In this document: in pieces, positions 6,557 through 14,700 of the stretch
Layout of the letters: each line of letters starts with the position of its first letter
Numbering within the stretch: position 1 is the first letter of the stretch
NCBI GenBank assembly: GCA_009925925.1
Contig: RFQA01000011.1
Coordinates: 1-32,880, forward strand
Reading direction: 5' to 3'
Length of the DNA stretch: 32,880 nucleotides
Origin: Betaproteobacteria bacterium
GTDB taxonomy: Bacteria; Pseudomonadota; Gammaproteobacteria; Burkholderiales; Burkholderiaceae_C
Program-made: the position numbers and the translations under genes
The notes under the pieces: model-generated
What the model was told of the DNA's origin: nothing
The model's database searches: none
Seen by the model: the letters and a program-made list of their open reading frames with translations, nothing else

Positions 6557-7690
6557 ATGAAACCCTGGATCAAATGGACCACCGTGGCCGTCAGTCTGGC
6601 CGTCGTCGCCGGTATAGGCATGCGGCTCGTCGCCGGCAACAAAGCCAAGAAAGAAGTGCTGGAAAGTCAGCAGGCTGCACTCAAAGTGCCGGTGAGTCTG
6701 GAGCTGGGTGCTGCCGATCTGGTGCGTGCAAACACCGTGGAGCTCACCCGAACCCTGCCGGTGTCCGGCCCGATCAAAGCGGTGAGCTCAGCCTTTGTGA
6801 AAGCCCGTGTCGCCGGCGAACTGCAAGGACTGACCGTGCGCGAAGGCGATATGGTCAAAGCCGGCCAAGTGCTGGCGCGCGTGGACTCCACGGAATACCA
6901 GGCCCGCACCCGCCAAGCACAACAGCAAGCCGAATCCGCCAAAGCGCAGGTGGATATCGCCCGCCGCAGCTTTGAGAACAACCGCAAGTTGGTAGACCAA
7001 GGCTTTATTTCCCAGACTGCACTGGAGTCCTCCAGCGCCAGCCTTGCAGCTGCCGAGGCCTCTTACCGCGCTGCGATGGCGGGCGTGGATGTGGCGGCCA
7101 AATCCCTGGAAGATACGGTGCTGCGCGCACCCATTTCAGGCCAGGTGGCACAGCGCCTGACCCAACCCGGCGAACGCGTTGCGATCGATGCGCGCGTGCT
7201 GGAAATCGTGGACTTGAGCCGCCTCGAGGTGGAAGCCAATCTGGCCGCGGCCGACTCACTGGGCGTGAAACCCGGACAAACTGCGCAACTGACGGTAGAG
7301 GGCTCTGCACAGCGCCTGCAAGCCCGCGTGGCTCGCATCAACCCCAGCGCAGTGGCGGGCAGCCGCTCTGTGCTGGTGTATTTGAGCCTGGAAAAGCCTG
7401 AAGGCCTGCGCCAGGGCCTGTTCGCCCAAGGCGCACTGGCAGTGGGTGTCAGCCGCACATTGGCCTTGCCGGTGAGCGCCATACGTACCGACAAGCCACA
7501 ACCCTATGTGCAGTGGGTGCAGGACAACAAAGTCGCCCACCAGACGGTGGAACTGGGCGAGCGCGGTGATGCAAATGGCGTGGCCATGGTCAGCGTCAAG
7601 GGCATCCCCGAAGGTACTCCGGTGTTGGCGGGCGCAGTGGGCGCCCTGCGTGCGGGAACCGCTATCAAAAACGCAGCAGGTAGCAACTGA
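6557..7690 (+). CDS. RND efflux periplasmic adaptor (membrane-fusion protein)
   Basis: A 377-residue HlyD/AcrA-type adaptor linking the RND pump to an outer-membrane channel. Seen: an N-terminal hydrophobic segment (TTVAVSLAVVAGIGMRLVAG); lipoyl half-motifs around VKARVAGELQGLTVREGDMVKAGQVLARVD and later DTVLRAPISGQVAQRL; between them an alpha-helical hairpin rich in Ala/Gln (QARTRQAQQQAESAKAQ...). There is no lipobox Cys, so it is anchored by the helix rather than by lipid. It starts 4 bp after the TetR gene and its TGA overlaps the pump's ATG (TGATG). The substrate class is not determinable; it resembles short adaptors of HAE1 systems rather than metal CusB types. Confidence 0.92.
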   Translation: MKPWIKWTTVAVSLAVVAGIGMRLVAGNKAKKEVLESQQAALKVPVSLELGAADLVRANTVELTRTLPVSGPIKAVSSAFVKARVAGELQGLTVREGDMVKAGQVLARVDSTEYQARTRQAQQQAESAKAQVDIARRSFENNRKLVDQGFISQTALESSSASLAAAEASYRAAMAGVDVAAKSLEDTVLRAPISGQVAQRLTQPGERVAIDARVLEIVDLSRLEVEANLAAADSLGVKPGQTAQLTVEGSAQRLQARVARINPSAVAGSRSVLVYLSLEKPEGLRQGLFAQGALAVGVSRTLALPVSAIRTDKPQPYVQWVQDNKVAHQTVELGERGDANGVAMVSVKGIPEGTPVLAGAVGALRAGTAIKNAAGSN

Positions 7691-10600
7691 TGTGGTTTAC
7701 CCGCGTTAGCCTCCAGAACCCGGTATTTGCCACCATGGTCATGCTGGCCCTGGTGGTGTTGGGCCTGTTTTCGCTGCAACGTTTGCAGGTCGACCAGTTT
7801 CCGAATATCGATTTTCCGGTGGTGGTGATCATCACCGACTATCCCGGCGCCTCGCCCGAAATTGTGGAGAGTGAAGTCTCCAAAAAAGTGGAAGAAGGCG
7901 TCAACTCGATTGCCGGTATCAATGCCCTGACCTCTCGCAGTTACGAAGGCCAGAGTGTGGTGGTGATTGAGTTTGGCCTGCACATCGACGGCCGCAAAGC
8001 GGCGGACGATGTGCGAGAAAAAGTGGCGGCGGTCAAACCGCTGTTGCGCACCGAAGTCAAAGAACCCCGCGTTTTGCGCTTTGACCCCTCTTCCCGCGCC
8101 GTCTGGTCCGTGGCGGTATTGCCGGATACAACTCAGGGCGGCAAAGCACTGACTGCTGTGGAACTGACCAACTGGGCAGAGCAGAACTTCAAAAAGCGCT
8201 TGGAAAATGTACGCGGCGTAGGCTCCGTCACTTTGGTGGGCGGTACCAAGCGCGAGATCAACCTCTACCTGAACCCGCAGGCGCTGGAGTCCTTCGGCAT
8301 CACGCCGGACCAGGTGGTCACCGCAGTCACCAATGAAAACCAGGACCTGCCCCTGGGCACCATCCACTCCAACGAGCAGGAGCGTGTGATTCAGGTACAG
8401 GCCCGCATGCAGCGGCCAGAAGACTTTGGCAGCATCATCGTGGCCCGCAAGGGCGGTACACCGGTACGACTGGACCAGATCGCCCGCGTGGCCGATGGCG
8501 CCCAGGAGGCAGAAACCCTGGCCCTCTACAACGGCCAGCGCACTCTGCTGATGAACGTGCAAAAGTCCCAGGACGAAAACACCATCGTGGTCGTGGATGG
8601 CCTGGTCAAAACTCTGGCCGAGATGCAAAAACAGCTGCCTCCGGGCGTTCGGCTGGAGCAAATCACCGATGGCTCGCGCCAGATTCGCGTGTCGGTCAAC
8701 AACGTGCGCCAAACGCTGATTGAAGGCGCCGTGCTCACGGTGCTCATCGTGTTTCTGTTTTTGAACTCCTGGCGCTCCACGGTCATTACCGGGCTTACCC
8801 TCCCGATTGCGCTGATAGGCACCTTCCTGTTCATGAACGCCTTCGGCTTCACCATCAACATGATCACGCTGATGGCCCTGTCGCTGTGTGTGGGCTTGCT
8901 GATTGATGATGCGATCGTGGTCCGCGAAAACATCGTGCGGCACGTGCAAATGGGCAAAAATGCCTACAACGCCTCGCTGGACGGCACCCAGGAAATCGGC
9001 CTGGCCGTGTTGGCCACCACCCTCTCCATCGTGGCGGTGTTTCTGCCCATCGGCTTCATGGGCGGCATCATCGGCAAGTTCTTCCACGAGTTCGGCATCA
9101 CCATCGTGGCGGCAGTGCTGATCTCGATGTTTGTGAGCTTCACGCTGGATCCCATGCTCTCGAGCATCTGGCATGACCCCAGTATTGAAAGCCACGGCAA
9201 AGGACATGCTCCGGTCACCTTCTACGACAAGACCATAGGCCGCGTTACCGGCCTGTTTGACCGCGGCACCGAGGCGTTGGCTGAGGGCTACCAAAGCATC
9301 CTGCGCTGGGCTTTGCTGCACAAGCTGGCCACAGTGTTGATCGCCGTCGGCATTTTTGTCGGCAGCATCTTGATGGTGCCGCTGCTGGGCACCGAGTTCG
9401 TGCCCAAATCAGACTTCTCTGAGACATCGCTCACCTTCAACACGCCGGTGGGTTCGTCATTGGAAGTGACGGAGTCCCGGGCCCGGCAGGTCGAGGCCAT
9501 CATCCGCGAGTTCCCCGAGGTGCGTTACACGCTGACCACCATCAACACCGGCAATGCGCAGGGAAAGATTTACGCCAACATTTACATCCGCCTTGTGGAC
9601 CGCAAAGACCGCAGCCTGAGCGTGGACCAGATGTCGGTGAAGCTGCGTCAGCGCCTGCGCAATGTGGCCGGCATCACGGTGACCCACGTGGGCTTGCTGG
9701 ATTCAGTGGGCGGGCAGAAGCAGATTTTGTTCTCCATTCAAGGCCCCGACACGCATGAACTCGAGCGACTCACCGCGGTGGCGCTGGACAAGGTGCGCGA
9801 CGTCCCCGGCCTCGTGGACCTGGACTCCAGCATGAAACCCAACAAGCCCACGCTGGACGTGCGGGTGCGACGGGATGCGGCCTCGGACCTCGGCCTGAAT
9901 GTGGCCCAGATCGGCAGCGCCCTGCGCACATTGATCGCCGGAAAGACCGTGGGCAACTGGCGCGCGCCGGACGACCAAACCTATGACGTCAATGTGCGCC
10001 TGGCACCCGATGCGCGCAATGCCGCGTCTGACCTGCAGCGCCTGCCCTTCACCGTAGGCAGCAATGCCGATGGCAGCCCACGCATCGTGCGCCTGAACCA
10101 GGTGGCCGACGTGCGTGAATCCACCGGCCCGAACCAGATCAACCGCCGCGACCTCACCCGCGAGGTGTCCATCAGCGGCAACGTGTCGGGCCGCTCGGCC
10201 GGCGAGGTGTCGGCCGACATCAAGACCGCGATGGACAGCATCAGCCTGCCGCCGGGCTACAGCTACAAATTCAGCGGTTCCACCAAAGACATGGCCGAAG
10301 CCTTCGGCTACGCCATTTCGGCGCTGGTACTGGCTATCGTGTTCATTTACATGATTCTGGCTAGCCAGTTCAAGAGCTTTTTGCAACCACTGGCGCTGAT
10401 GACCTCCCTGCCGCTCACGCTGATCGGCGTGGTGCTGGCACTGATGATGTTCAACTCCACGCTCTCCATGTTCTCCATCATCGGGGTGGTGATGCTGATG
10501 GGCCTGGTCACCAAGAATGCGATTCTGCTGGTGGACTTTGCCATCCGCGCCCGTGAAGGCGGCACGGACGAACAAGGCCATACCGTGCCCGGCTTGCCCC

Positions 10601-10869
10601 GCTCGAAAGCCTTGCTGTTGGCCGCCAAAGTGCGCCTGCGCCCTATCCTGATGACCACGCTGGCCATGATCTTCGGCATGGTGCCGCTGGCCTTTGCCTT
10701 GAGCGAAGGCGCCGAAATGCGCGCTCCCATGGGGCAGGCAGTGATCGGTGGCGTGATTACTTCCTCTTTGCTCACACTGGTAGTGGTTCCGGTGGTGTAC
10801 TGCTACATGGATGATCTGGCGCAATGGGCCAAACGTTGGTGGTCCGGCGCACCCGCCACCGGCCGGTAA
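7690..10869 (+). CDS. RND multidrug efflux transporter (HAE1 class)
   Basis: A 1059-residue inner-membrane proton-drug antiporter. Seen: an N-terminal helix (NPVFATMVMLALVVLGL), a first periplasmic domain, then the TM block with GLLIDDAIVVRENI near residue 405, carrying the paired Asp used for proton relay, and MGLVTKNAILLVDFA near residue 940 with the matching Lys. Both lie where AcrB has D407/D408 and K940, and length is typical. A large antisense ORF (7504-9321) across it is a shadow. Translation is coupled to the adaptor by TGATG. The outer-membrane partner may be the TolC-type gene three genes downstream. Heavy-metal RND pumps have different TM motifs, so a drug or organic-solute role is favoured. 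Confidence 0.95.
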   Translation: MWFTRVSLQNPVFATMVMLALVVLGLFSLQRLQVDQFPNIDFPVVVIITDYPGASPEIVESEVSKKVEEGVNSIAGINALTSRSYEGQSVVVIEFGLHIDGRKAADDVREKVAAVKPLLRTEVKEPRVLRFDPSSRAVWSVAVLPDTTQGGKALTAVELTNWAEQNFKKRLENVRGVGSVTLVGGTKREINLYLNPQALESFGITPDQVVTAVTNENQDLPLGTIHSNEQERVIQVQARMQRPEDFGSIIVARKGGTPVRLDQIARVADGAQEAETLALYNGQRTLLMNVQKSQDENTIVVVDGLVKTLAEMQKQLPPGVRLEQITDGSRQIRVSVNNVRQTLIEGAVLTVLIVFLFLNSWRSTVITGLTLPIALIGTFLFMNAFGFTINMITLMALSLCVGLLIDDAIVVRENIVRHVQMGKNAYNASLDGTQEIGLAVLATTLSIVAVFLPIGFMGGIIGKFFHEFGITIVAAVLISMFVSFTLDPMLSSIWHDPSIESHGKGHAPVTFYDKTIGRVTGLFDRGTEALAEGYQSILRWALLHKLATVLIAVGIFVGSILMVPLLGTEFVPKSDFSETSLTFNTPVGSSLEVTESRARQVEAIIREFPEVRYTLTTINTGNAQGKIYANIYIRLVDRKDRSLSVDQMSVKLRQRLRNVAGITVTHVGLLDSVGGQKQILFSIQGPDTHELERLTAVALDKVRDVPGLVDLDSSMKPNKPTLDVRVRRDAASDLGLNVAQIGSALRTLIAGKTVGNWRAPDDQTYDVNVRLAPDARNAASDLQRLPFTVGSNADGSPRIVRLNQVADVRESTGPNQINRRDLTREVSISGNVSGRSAGEVSADIKTAMDSISLPPGYSYKFSGSTKDMAEAFGYAISALVLAIVFIYMILASQFKSFLQPLALMTSLPLTLIGVVLALMMFNSTLSMFSIIGVVMLMGLVTKNAILLVDFAIRAREGGTDEQGHTVPGLPRSKALLLAAKVRLRPILMTTLAMIFGMVPLAFALSEGAEMRAPMGQAVIGGVITSSLLTLVVVPVVYCYMDDLAQWAKRWWSGAPATGR

Positions 10870-10911
10870 AATTTGTCACACCCGTTTAACGTGACCCAAG
10901 GAAACTTCGCC

Positions 10912-11565
10912 ATGCATCCGAATCAAGCCCGTTTCAACATGATCGAGCAACAAATCCGCCCCTGGAATGTGCTCGACCTCCAGGTTCTGGAGCTGCTGGA
11001 CAACGTGCACCGTGACGAATTTGTGCCCGCCACCCACAAGAGCCTGGCCTTTGCCGACCTCGAGATCCCCCTGCCCGCCGGCCAGTGCATGCTCGCCCCC
11101 CGCCTCGAAGCCCGCCTTTTGCAAGATCTGGCCGTCCAGTCGCACGAATCCGTGCTTGAAATCGGTGCCGGCTCCGGCTTCATGGCCGCCCTGTTGGCCC
11201 ACCGCGCCCGCCAAGTGCTGACTCTGGAAATCGTGCCCGAGCTCGCCGCGTTTGCCCGCAGCAACCTCGCACAAGCCGGTCTGAACAATGTGACGGTGCG
11301 TGAAGCTGATGGCTCCAAGCTCGGCGCCTCCGAGGACAAATTTGACGTGATCCTCCTCAGCGGCTCGGTCGGTCAAATTCCCCAAGACCTGTTGCAACAC
11401 CTCACGATCGGCGGACGCTTGGGCGCCATCGTCGGCGATGACCCGGTCATGAACGCCACTATCGTCACCCGCACCAGCGAAACCGACTTCCGCACCGTGG
11501 CCACCTGGGAAACCGTGGTCCAGCGCCTGCAAGGTTTTGCGGAACCCGAGCGATTCCAGTTTTAA
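10912..11565 (+). CDS. Divergent PCMT-like SAM-dependent methyltransferase
   Basis: A 217-residue Rossmann methyltransferase similar overall to protein-L-isoaspartate O-methyltransferase. Seen: SAM-binding motif VLEIGAGSGFMAALLA near residues 80-95, LEIVPELAAFAR (motif II) and FDVILLSGSVGQIP in place of the usual PCMT segment. The PCMT substrate motif GQTIS is replaced by GQCMLAP. ATG at 10912 follows AAGGA and is preferred to the TTG at 10873. It lies between the RND pump and a rhodanese/TolC pair. Annotation pipelines would call it pcm, but altered motifs leave repair of isoaspartate uncertain; it may methylate another substrate linked to envelope function. Confidence 0.8.
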   Translation: MHPNQARFNMIEQQIRPWNVLDLQVLELLDNVHRDEFVPATHKSLAFADLEIPLPAGQCMLAPRLEARLLQDLAVQSHESVLEIGAGSGFMAALLAHRARQVLTLEIVPELAAFARSNLAQAGLNNVTVREADGSKLGASEDKFDVILLSGSVGQIPQDLLQHLTIGGRLGAIVGDDPVMNATIVTRTSETDFRTVATWETVVQRLQGFAEPERFQF

Positions 11566-11586
11566 AACCCTCCCTGTGCAATTGGC

Positions 11587-11928
11587 ATGATCCGTCAAAT
11601 CCGTCCCACCGACCTTGAAGCCTGGTTCGCCAGTGTGGAAGGCCACGGCCAGCCCCTGGTGCTGGATGTGCGCGAGCCCCACGAACTGGCCCTGGCCAGT
11701 GTGGTGCCGGACGGATTCGAGGTGCTCAGCATTCCCATGGGGGTGGTTCCGGTCCGCTTGCAGGAATTGCCTGCCGACCGGCCGATTGCCTGCCTCTGCC
11801 ACCACGGCGCGCGCAGCATGCAAGTGGCCCTGTTTTTGCAAAGTCGCGGCTTTGAAGACCTGGCCAACATTGCAGGCGGCATCGACGCATGGTCTGCAGA
11901 ACGGGACGTCCATGTCCCGCGCTACTAG
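11587..11928 (+). CDS. Single-domain rhodanese-like sulfurtransferase
   Basis: A 113-residue single rhodanese domain that transfers sulfane sulfur or handles thiol oxidation in the cytosol. Seen: LVLDVREPHEL near residue 24, the active-site loop CHHGARS with catalytic Cys71, and the closing NIAGGIDAWS motif typical of GlpE/PspE-like proteins. It starts 21 bp after the methyltransferase stop and precedes the TolC gene by about 60 bp. No signal peptide. The grouping with TolC is, from memory, common in Burkholderiales, but the functional link is unknown. Confidence 0.88.
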   Translation: MIRQIRPTDLEAWFASVEGHGQPLVLDVREPHELALASVVPDGFEVLSIPMGVVPVRLQELPADRPIACLCHHGARSMQVALFLQSRGFEDLANIAGGIDAWSAERDVHVPRY

Positions 11929-11989
11929 CACCAGAGTGACCAGGCACCGAATTCATCCCCTTTTGACACACTGACTGAGAAAGCCATCC

Positions 11990-13324
11990 ATGCACCGCCC
12001 CACTATCTTCCGACTGCGTCTCTTGCCCCTCGCATGGGCCATGGCCGGCGTGTTTGCCGCATCCCACGCATCTGCCCAAAGCCTGCAGGACCTGTACACC
12101 GCAGCACGTGGCTATGACGCCAGTTACCAGTCCGCCAAGAGCCTGTATGAGGCCAATCTGGCCAAAGCCGAACAGGCCCGAGCCCTGCTGCTGCCCAGCG
12201 CCAACTTTGCATTGGGTGCCAGCCGCTCCAACCAGGAAATTCTGCCCAACCCAGACCGCAGCTACGGCGCACAAACGGCCACCATCAGCGCTTCCCAGCC
12301 CCTGTACCGCCCCGCCAACCAGGCCAGCTACGACCAGGGCATGAAGAGCGTGGAAGCCGCCAAGGCCCAGTTGCTGGCCTCTGAGCAAGATCTGATCGTG
12401 CGGGTGAGCCAGGCTTACTTTGATGTGCTGGCCTCGACCGATAGCCTGACCTTCGTCAAAGCCCAAAAGGCTGCTGTGGCCGAGCAACTTGCATCTGCCA
12501 AGCGCAACTTTGAAGTGGGCACTTCCACCATCACCGATACCCGCGAAGCCCAAGCCCGCTTTGACTTGGTGGTCGCCCAGGAACTAGCCGCCGAAAACGA
12601 CCTGCGCGTCAAATCCATCGCCCTGAACCAGCTGGTGGGCGTGAGCAATGCATCGCCCAAGCCACTGGCCGCCCCCATCGTGCTGGCACCCGTGGAACCC
12701 GCGGACCCGGAAGCCTGGGTGCAACAGTCTGAGGACCAACACCCCGCACTGGCGCAGCTGAAGGTGGCCCTGGAAGTGGCCAAGCTGGAAACGGCAAAGG
12801 CAGAAGCCGGCCACAAACCCACCCTGGACCTGACCGGCAGCTATTCCGCAGTCAACAACAACGGCACGTCCACCGCTGTTGCCGATAGCCGTGTGAACGT
12901 GGCCACCATCGGAGTGAGCTTCAACCTGCCGGTGTTTGCCGGTTTTGCGACCCAGAACCGCATCAAGGAAACCCTGGCGCTGGAAGAGAAAGCCCGCACC
13001 GATCTGGAAGCCAGCCGCCGCACCATCGCGCAGGCCACCCGCACCGCCTACTTCGGCGTGCAAAGCGGCCAGGCACAGGTCAAGGCCTACGAGGCTGCAG
13101 AAGCCTCCAGCCAGAGTGCGCTGGACGCCAACAAGCTGGGCTACCAGGTCGGTGTGCGCATCAACATCGATGTGCTCAATAGCCAAAGCCAGCTCTACAG
13201 CACCAAGGCCACCCTGGCGAAGGCGCGTTACGACGTGCTGGTGGGTGGTTTGAAGCTCAAGCAAGCCGCCGGCACGCTCAAGGCTGAGGACTTGGCGCCT
13301 ATCAACAGCCAACTGGTACCGTGA
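11990..13324 (+). CDS. tolC: TolC-family type I/RND outer-membrane channel protein
   Basis: A 444-residue outer-membrane efflux protein forming the trimeric exit duct. Seen: signal peptide with cleavage near SHASA-QS (about residue 29), then two repeats of the OEP fold rich in Ala/Gln heptad-like helices (for example the SAKSLYEANLAKAEQARA start and the KARTDLEASRRTIAQATRTAYFGV second half), and SQPLYRPANQASYDQG as a strand-turn segment. No lipobox Cys, so it is TolC-like rather than OprM-like. It is the likely partner of the RND pump upstream, separated by two unrelated genes, and could serve several exporters. Its operon ends at the terminator at 13406-13428. Confidence 0.9.
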   Translation: MHRPTIFRLRLLPLAWAMAGVFAASHASAQSLQDLYTAARGYDASYQSAKSLYEANLAKAEQARALLLPSANFALGASRSNQEILPNPDRSYGAQTATISASQPLYRPANQASYDQGMKSVEAAKAQLLASEQDLIVRVSQAYFDVLASTDSLTFVKAQKAAVAEQLASAKRNFEVGTSTITDTREAQARFDLVVAQELAAENDLRVKSIALNQLVGVSNASPKPLAAPIVLAPVEPADPEAWVQQSEDQHPALAQLKVALEVAKLETAKAEAGHKPTLDLTGSYSAVNNNGTSTAVADSRVNVATIGVSFNLPVFAGFATQNRIKETLALEEKARTDLEASRRTIAQATRTAYFGVQSGQAQVKAYEAAEASSQSALDANKLGYQVGVRINIDVLNSQSQLYSTKATLAKARYDVLVGGLKLKQAAGTLKAEDLAPINSQLVP

Positions 13325-13345
13325 TAGCTCCCAGAGGCACTTTGA

Positions 13346-13403
13346 TATAAAAAGTACCTCTAGCTCCCGTCGGATATGCGCGAGCAGCTATACAAACAAT
13401 AGC
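13346..13403 (-). repeat. 58-bp dispersed repeat, copy 3 (reverse)
   Basis: Read on the minus strand: GCTAT-N9-AGCTGCTCGCGC, then GGGAGCTAGAGG and a T-rich end. It fills most of the 87-bp gap between the converging tolC and phnN genes. The left end forms GCTAT/ATAGC. An adjacent 11-bp imperfect inverted repeat (AGAGGCACTTT with AAAGTACCTCT, 13333-13362) partly overlaps it. Confidence 0.7.
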
Positions 13404-13405
13404 AG

Positions 13406-13428
13406 GCCTCCCTATCGGAGGCTTTTTT
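13406..13428 (+). terminator. Rho-independent terminator after tolC
   Basis: GCCTCC-CTATC-GGAGGC followed by six T. Stem 13406-13411 pairs with 13417-13422. The loop contains the phnN stop codon (13412-13414), so the structure lies partly inside the opposing coding sequence. Confidence 0.85.
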
Positions 13429-13996
13429 GTGCCCGGACTGACCATCCCGGCAGAAAGCCCAAAGCCAACTCCAGCTGGTGCCCGGCATCCTGCAGGCGTG
13501 CATTGTTGTGGATTTCCAGCACCGTCGTGCCTGATGGGCGCTCCAATGGTGGTGCGCGCTCCAGTCGCGCCCGGATGTCTGCTGCACTCTCGCGCCCGCG
13601 TGCCACCAGACGTTCCAGCAATACCTCCGGAGACGCCGCCACGTGCAGCACCACCAGCCCTGGGTTCATGGCAATGGCTTGCGGCAGGTAAGCACGCGAG
13701 CCTGTCACGAACACCCAGCCGGTGCCGGGTGGGCCCCGCAATTCGGAGTGGCGCACGCCATAGTCCAGGCCATTGGCCGACCAGCACAGCCCGAAGCTGC
13801 CAGCTTCGCGGGCGGCTGCAAATGTCTCACGGGTCATCGGCTCGTGCTGCTCTGCACCCGGGTGCGCTGCGCGGGTGATGCAGCGCCGGGCAAAGTGCAC
13901 TCCCGCGTCGGGCGGCAGATGCCCTTTGAGCCACTCCAACACGCTGTCTTTGCCCGCACCTGACGGACCCAGCACATAAATGAGCACCGGGCTCAT
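13412..13996 (-). CDS. phnN: Ribose 1,5-bisphosphate phosphokinase PhnN
   Basis: A 194-residue P-loop kinase that converts ribose 1,5-bisphosphate to PRPP, the last step in handling the ribosyl product of the C-P lyase pathway. Seen: LGPSGAGKDSVLEWL at the N-terminus (Walker A GPSGAGKDS), then guanylate-kinase-like segments (RCITRAAHPGAEQHEP, WSANGLDYGV). ATG at 13996 is chosen because it overlaps the upstream DUF1045 gene's TGA as ATGA; the longer track ORF reads through that gene out of frame. It is the last gene of a phnF-DUF1045-phnN unit divergent from phnG. Length and motifs fit E. coli PhnN. Confidence 0.93.
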   Translation of the reverse strand: MSPVLIYVLGPSGAGKDSVLEWLKGHLPPDAGVHFARRCITRAAHPGAEQHEPMTRETFAAAREAGSFGLCWSANGLDYGVRHSELRGPPGTGWVFVTGSRAYLPQAIAMNPGLVVLHVAASPEVLLERLVARGRESAADIRARLERAPPLERPSGTTVLEIHNNARLQDAGHQLELALGFLPGWSVRAQKSLR

Positions 13997-14700
13997 GACG
14001 CCAACGGGAACTGGTCCAGCACCACAAAGTCTGCGCCCGGCTGAGGCTCCGCAAACAAGGTCAGGCTGTCCATGCAGTCGGGCGACTTGCCATCGAAATG
14101 CCGCTGCGCAGCAGTCTGCAGCGCTAGCACCTCGTGGGGCACGCGACCGTGCAGGCTGCCCGTGAGCGACATGTGAAACCGGAAATGCTCGAACACATAC
14201 GGGTAACCCCAAGCCACCAACATCGCGTCTTCGGCGGCGGTCAGCGGCGCTTTGCGGCGGCGCTGCAACTCGGCCTCCGACAGCGGGGCGACCAAGGTAT
14301 GCAGCTCGCGCACACAAGCGGCTGCAATGTGGTCCAGAGCGGCGGTGTCACCCACAGGAGTCAGTGCCAGAAAGTCATCCAAATGGCTCACCTGCAAACG
14401 GGGCATGGGAATGGCGCTCAAGCTCCCGGCCAACTGCGCCATGCGCTCACGCAGTTGCGGCAGTTTCACGCCCGCCGCCAAAGTGAAAGGCGCTTTCAAG
14501 GTGGCGTGCCAGCCATAGCGGCGCGGTGCGGCGGTCAACTCTGCAAGGGCCAAGGGCGACATGCCGTTCACCACGGGCTGCACCCGCAACAATCCATCGT
14601 GCGCACAGCGCCCCAACCACTGGCTGCCGGCTTGCCATGCATCGCTGCCCATGGCGGGGGCGTAATACACCGCATAGCGGTGGTAGTGGGTCTCAGTCAT
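13993..14700 (-). CDS. DUF1045 phosphonate-operon protein, 2H phosphoesterase-like
   Basis: A 235-residue protein of the DUF1045 group found in phosphonate operons. Seen: two HxT/S motifs, HAT at residues 65-67 (RYGWHATLKAPF) and HMS at 176-178 (FRFHMSLTGSL), the hallmark of the 2H phosphoesterase superfamily. It overlaps phnF at the 5' end (14693-14700) and phnN at the 3' end (ATGA), so it is tightly coupled to both. Known: the pathway needs a phosphodiesterase (PhnP in E. coli) to open the cyclic 1,2-phosphate of ribose, and no phnP gene lies in this window. Inference: this gene may do that step, giving PhnN its substrate. That role is unproven. Confidence 0.85.
   Translation of the reverse strand: MTETHYHRYAVYYAPAMGSDAWQAGSQWLGRCAHDGLLRVQPVVNGMSPLALAELTAAPRRYGWHATLKAPFTLAAGVKLPQLRERMAQLAGSLSAIPMPRLQVSHLDDFLALTPVGDTAALDHIAAACVRELHTLVAPLSEAELQRRRKAPLTAAEDAMLVAWGYPYVFEHFRFHMSLTGSLHGRVPHEVLALQTAAQRHFDGKSPDCMDSLTLFAEPQPGADFVVLDQFPLAS

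Noticed and set aside
7504-9321. 605-residue minus-strand ORF
   Set aside because: It is antisense to the RND pump gene, has a His/Gln-rich composition typical of frame shadows in GC-rich DNA and no recognisable domain.
9703-10824. 373-residue minus-strand ORF
   Set aside because: Shadow of the RND gene; same composition bias and no motif.
10876-11931. 351-residue minus-strand ORF spanning two plus-strand genes
   Set aside because: It covers the methyltransferase and rhodanese antisense, whose plus-strand motifs are clear.
11963-11989. TTGACA before tolC as a promoter
   Set aside because: No -10 element at a workable distance before the start codon; cotranscription with the upstream genes is as likely.
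13333-13362. AGAGGCACTTT/AAAGTACCTCT hairpin as a terminator of tolC
   Set aside because: No T tract follows on the plus strand; the GCCTCC hairpin further on is a much better terminator.
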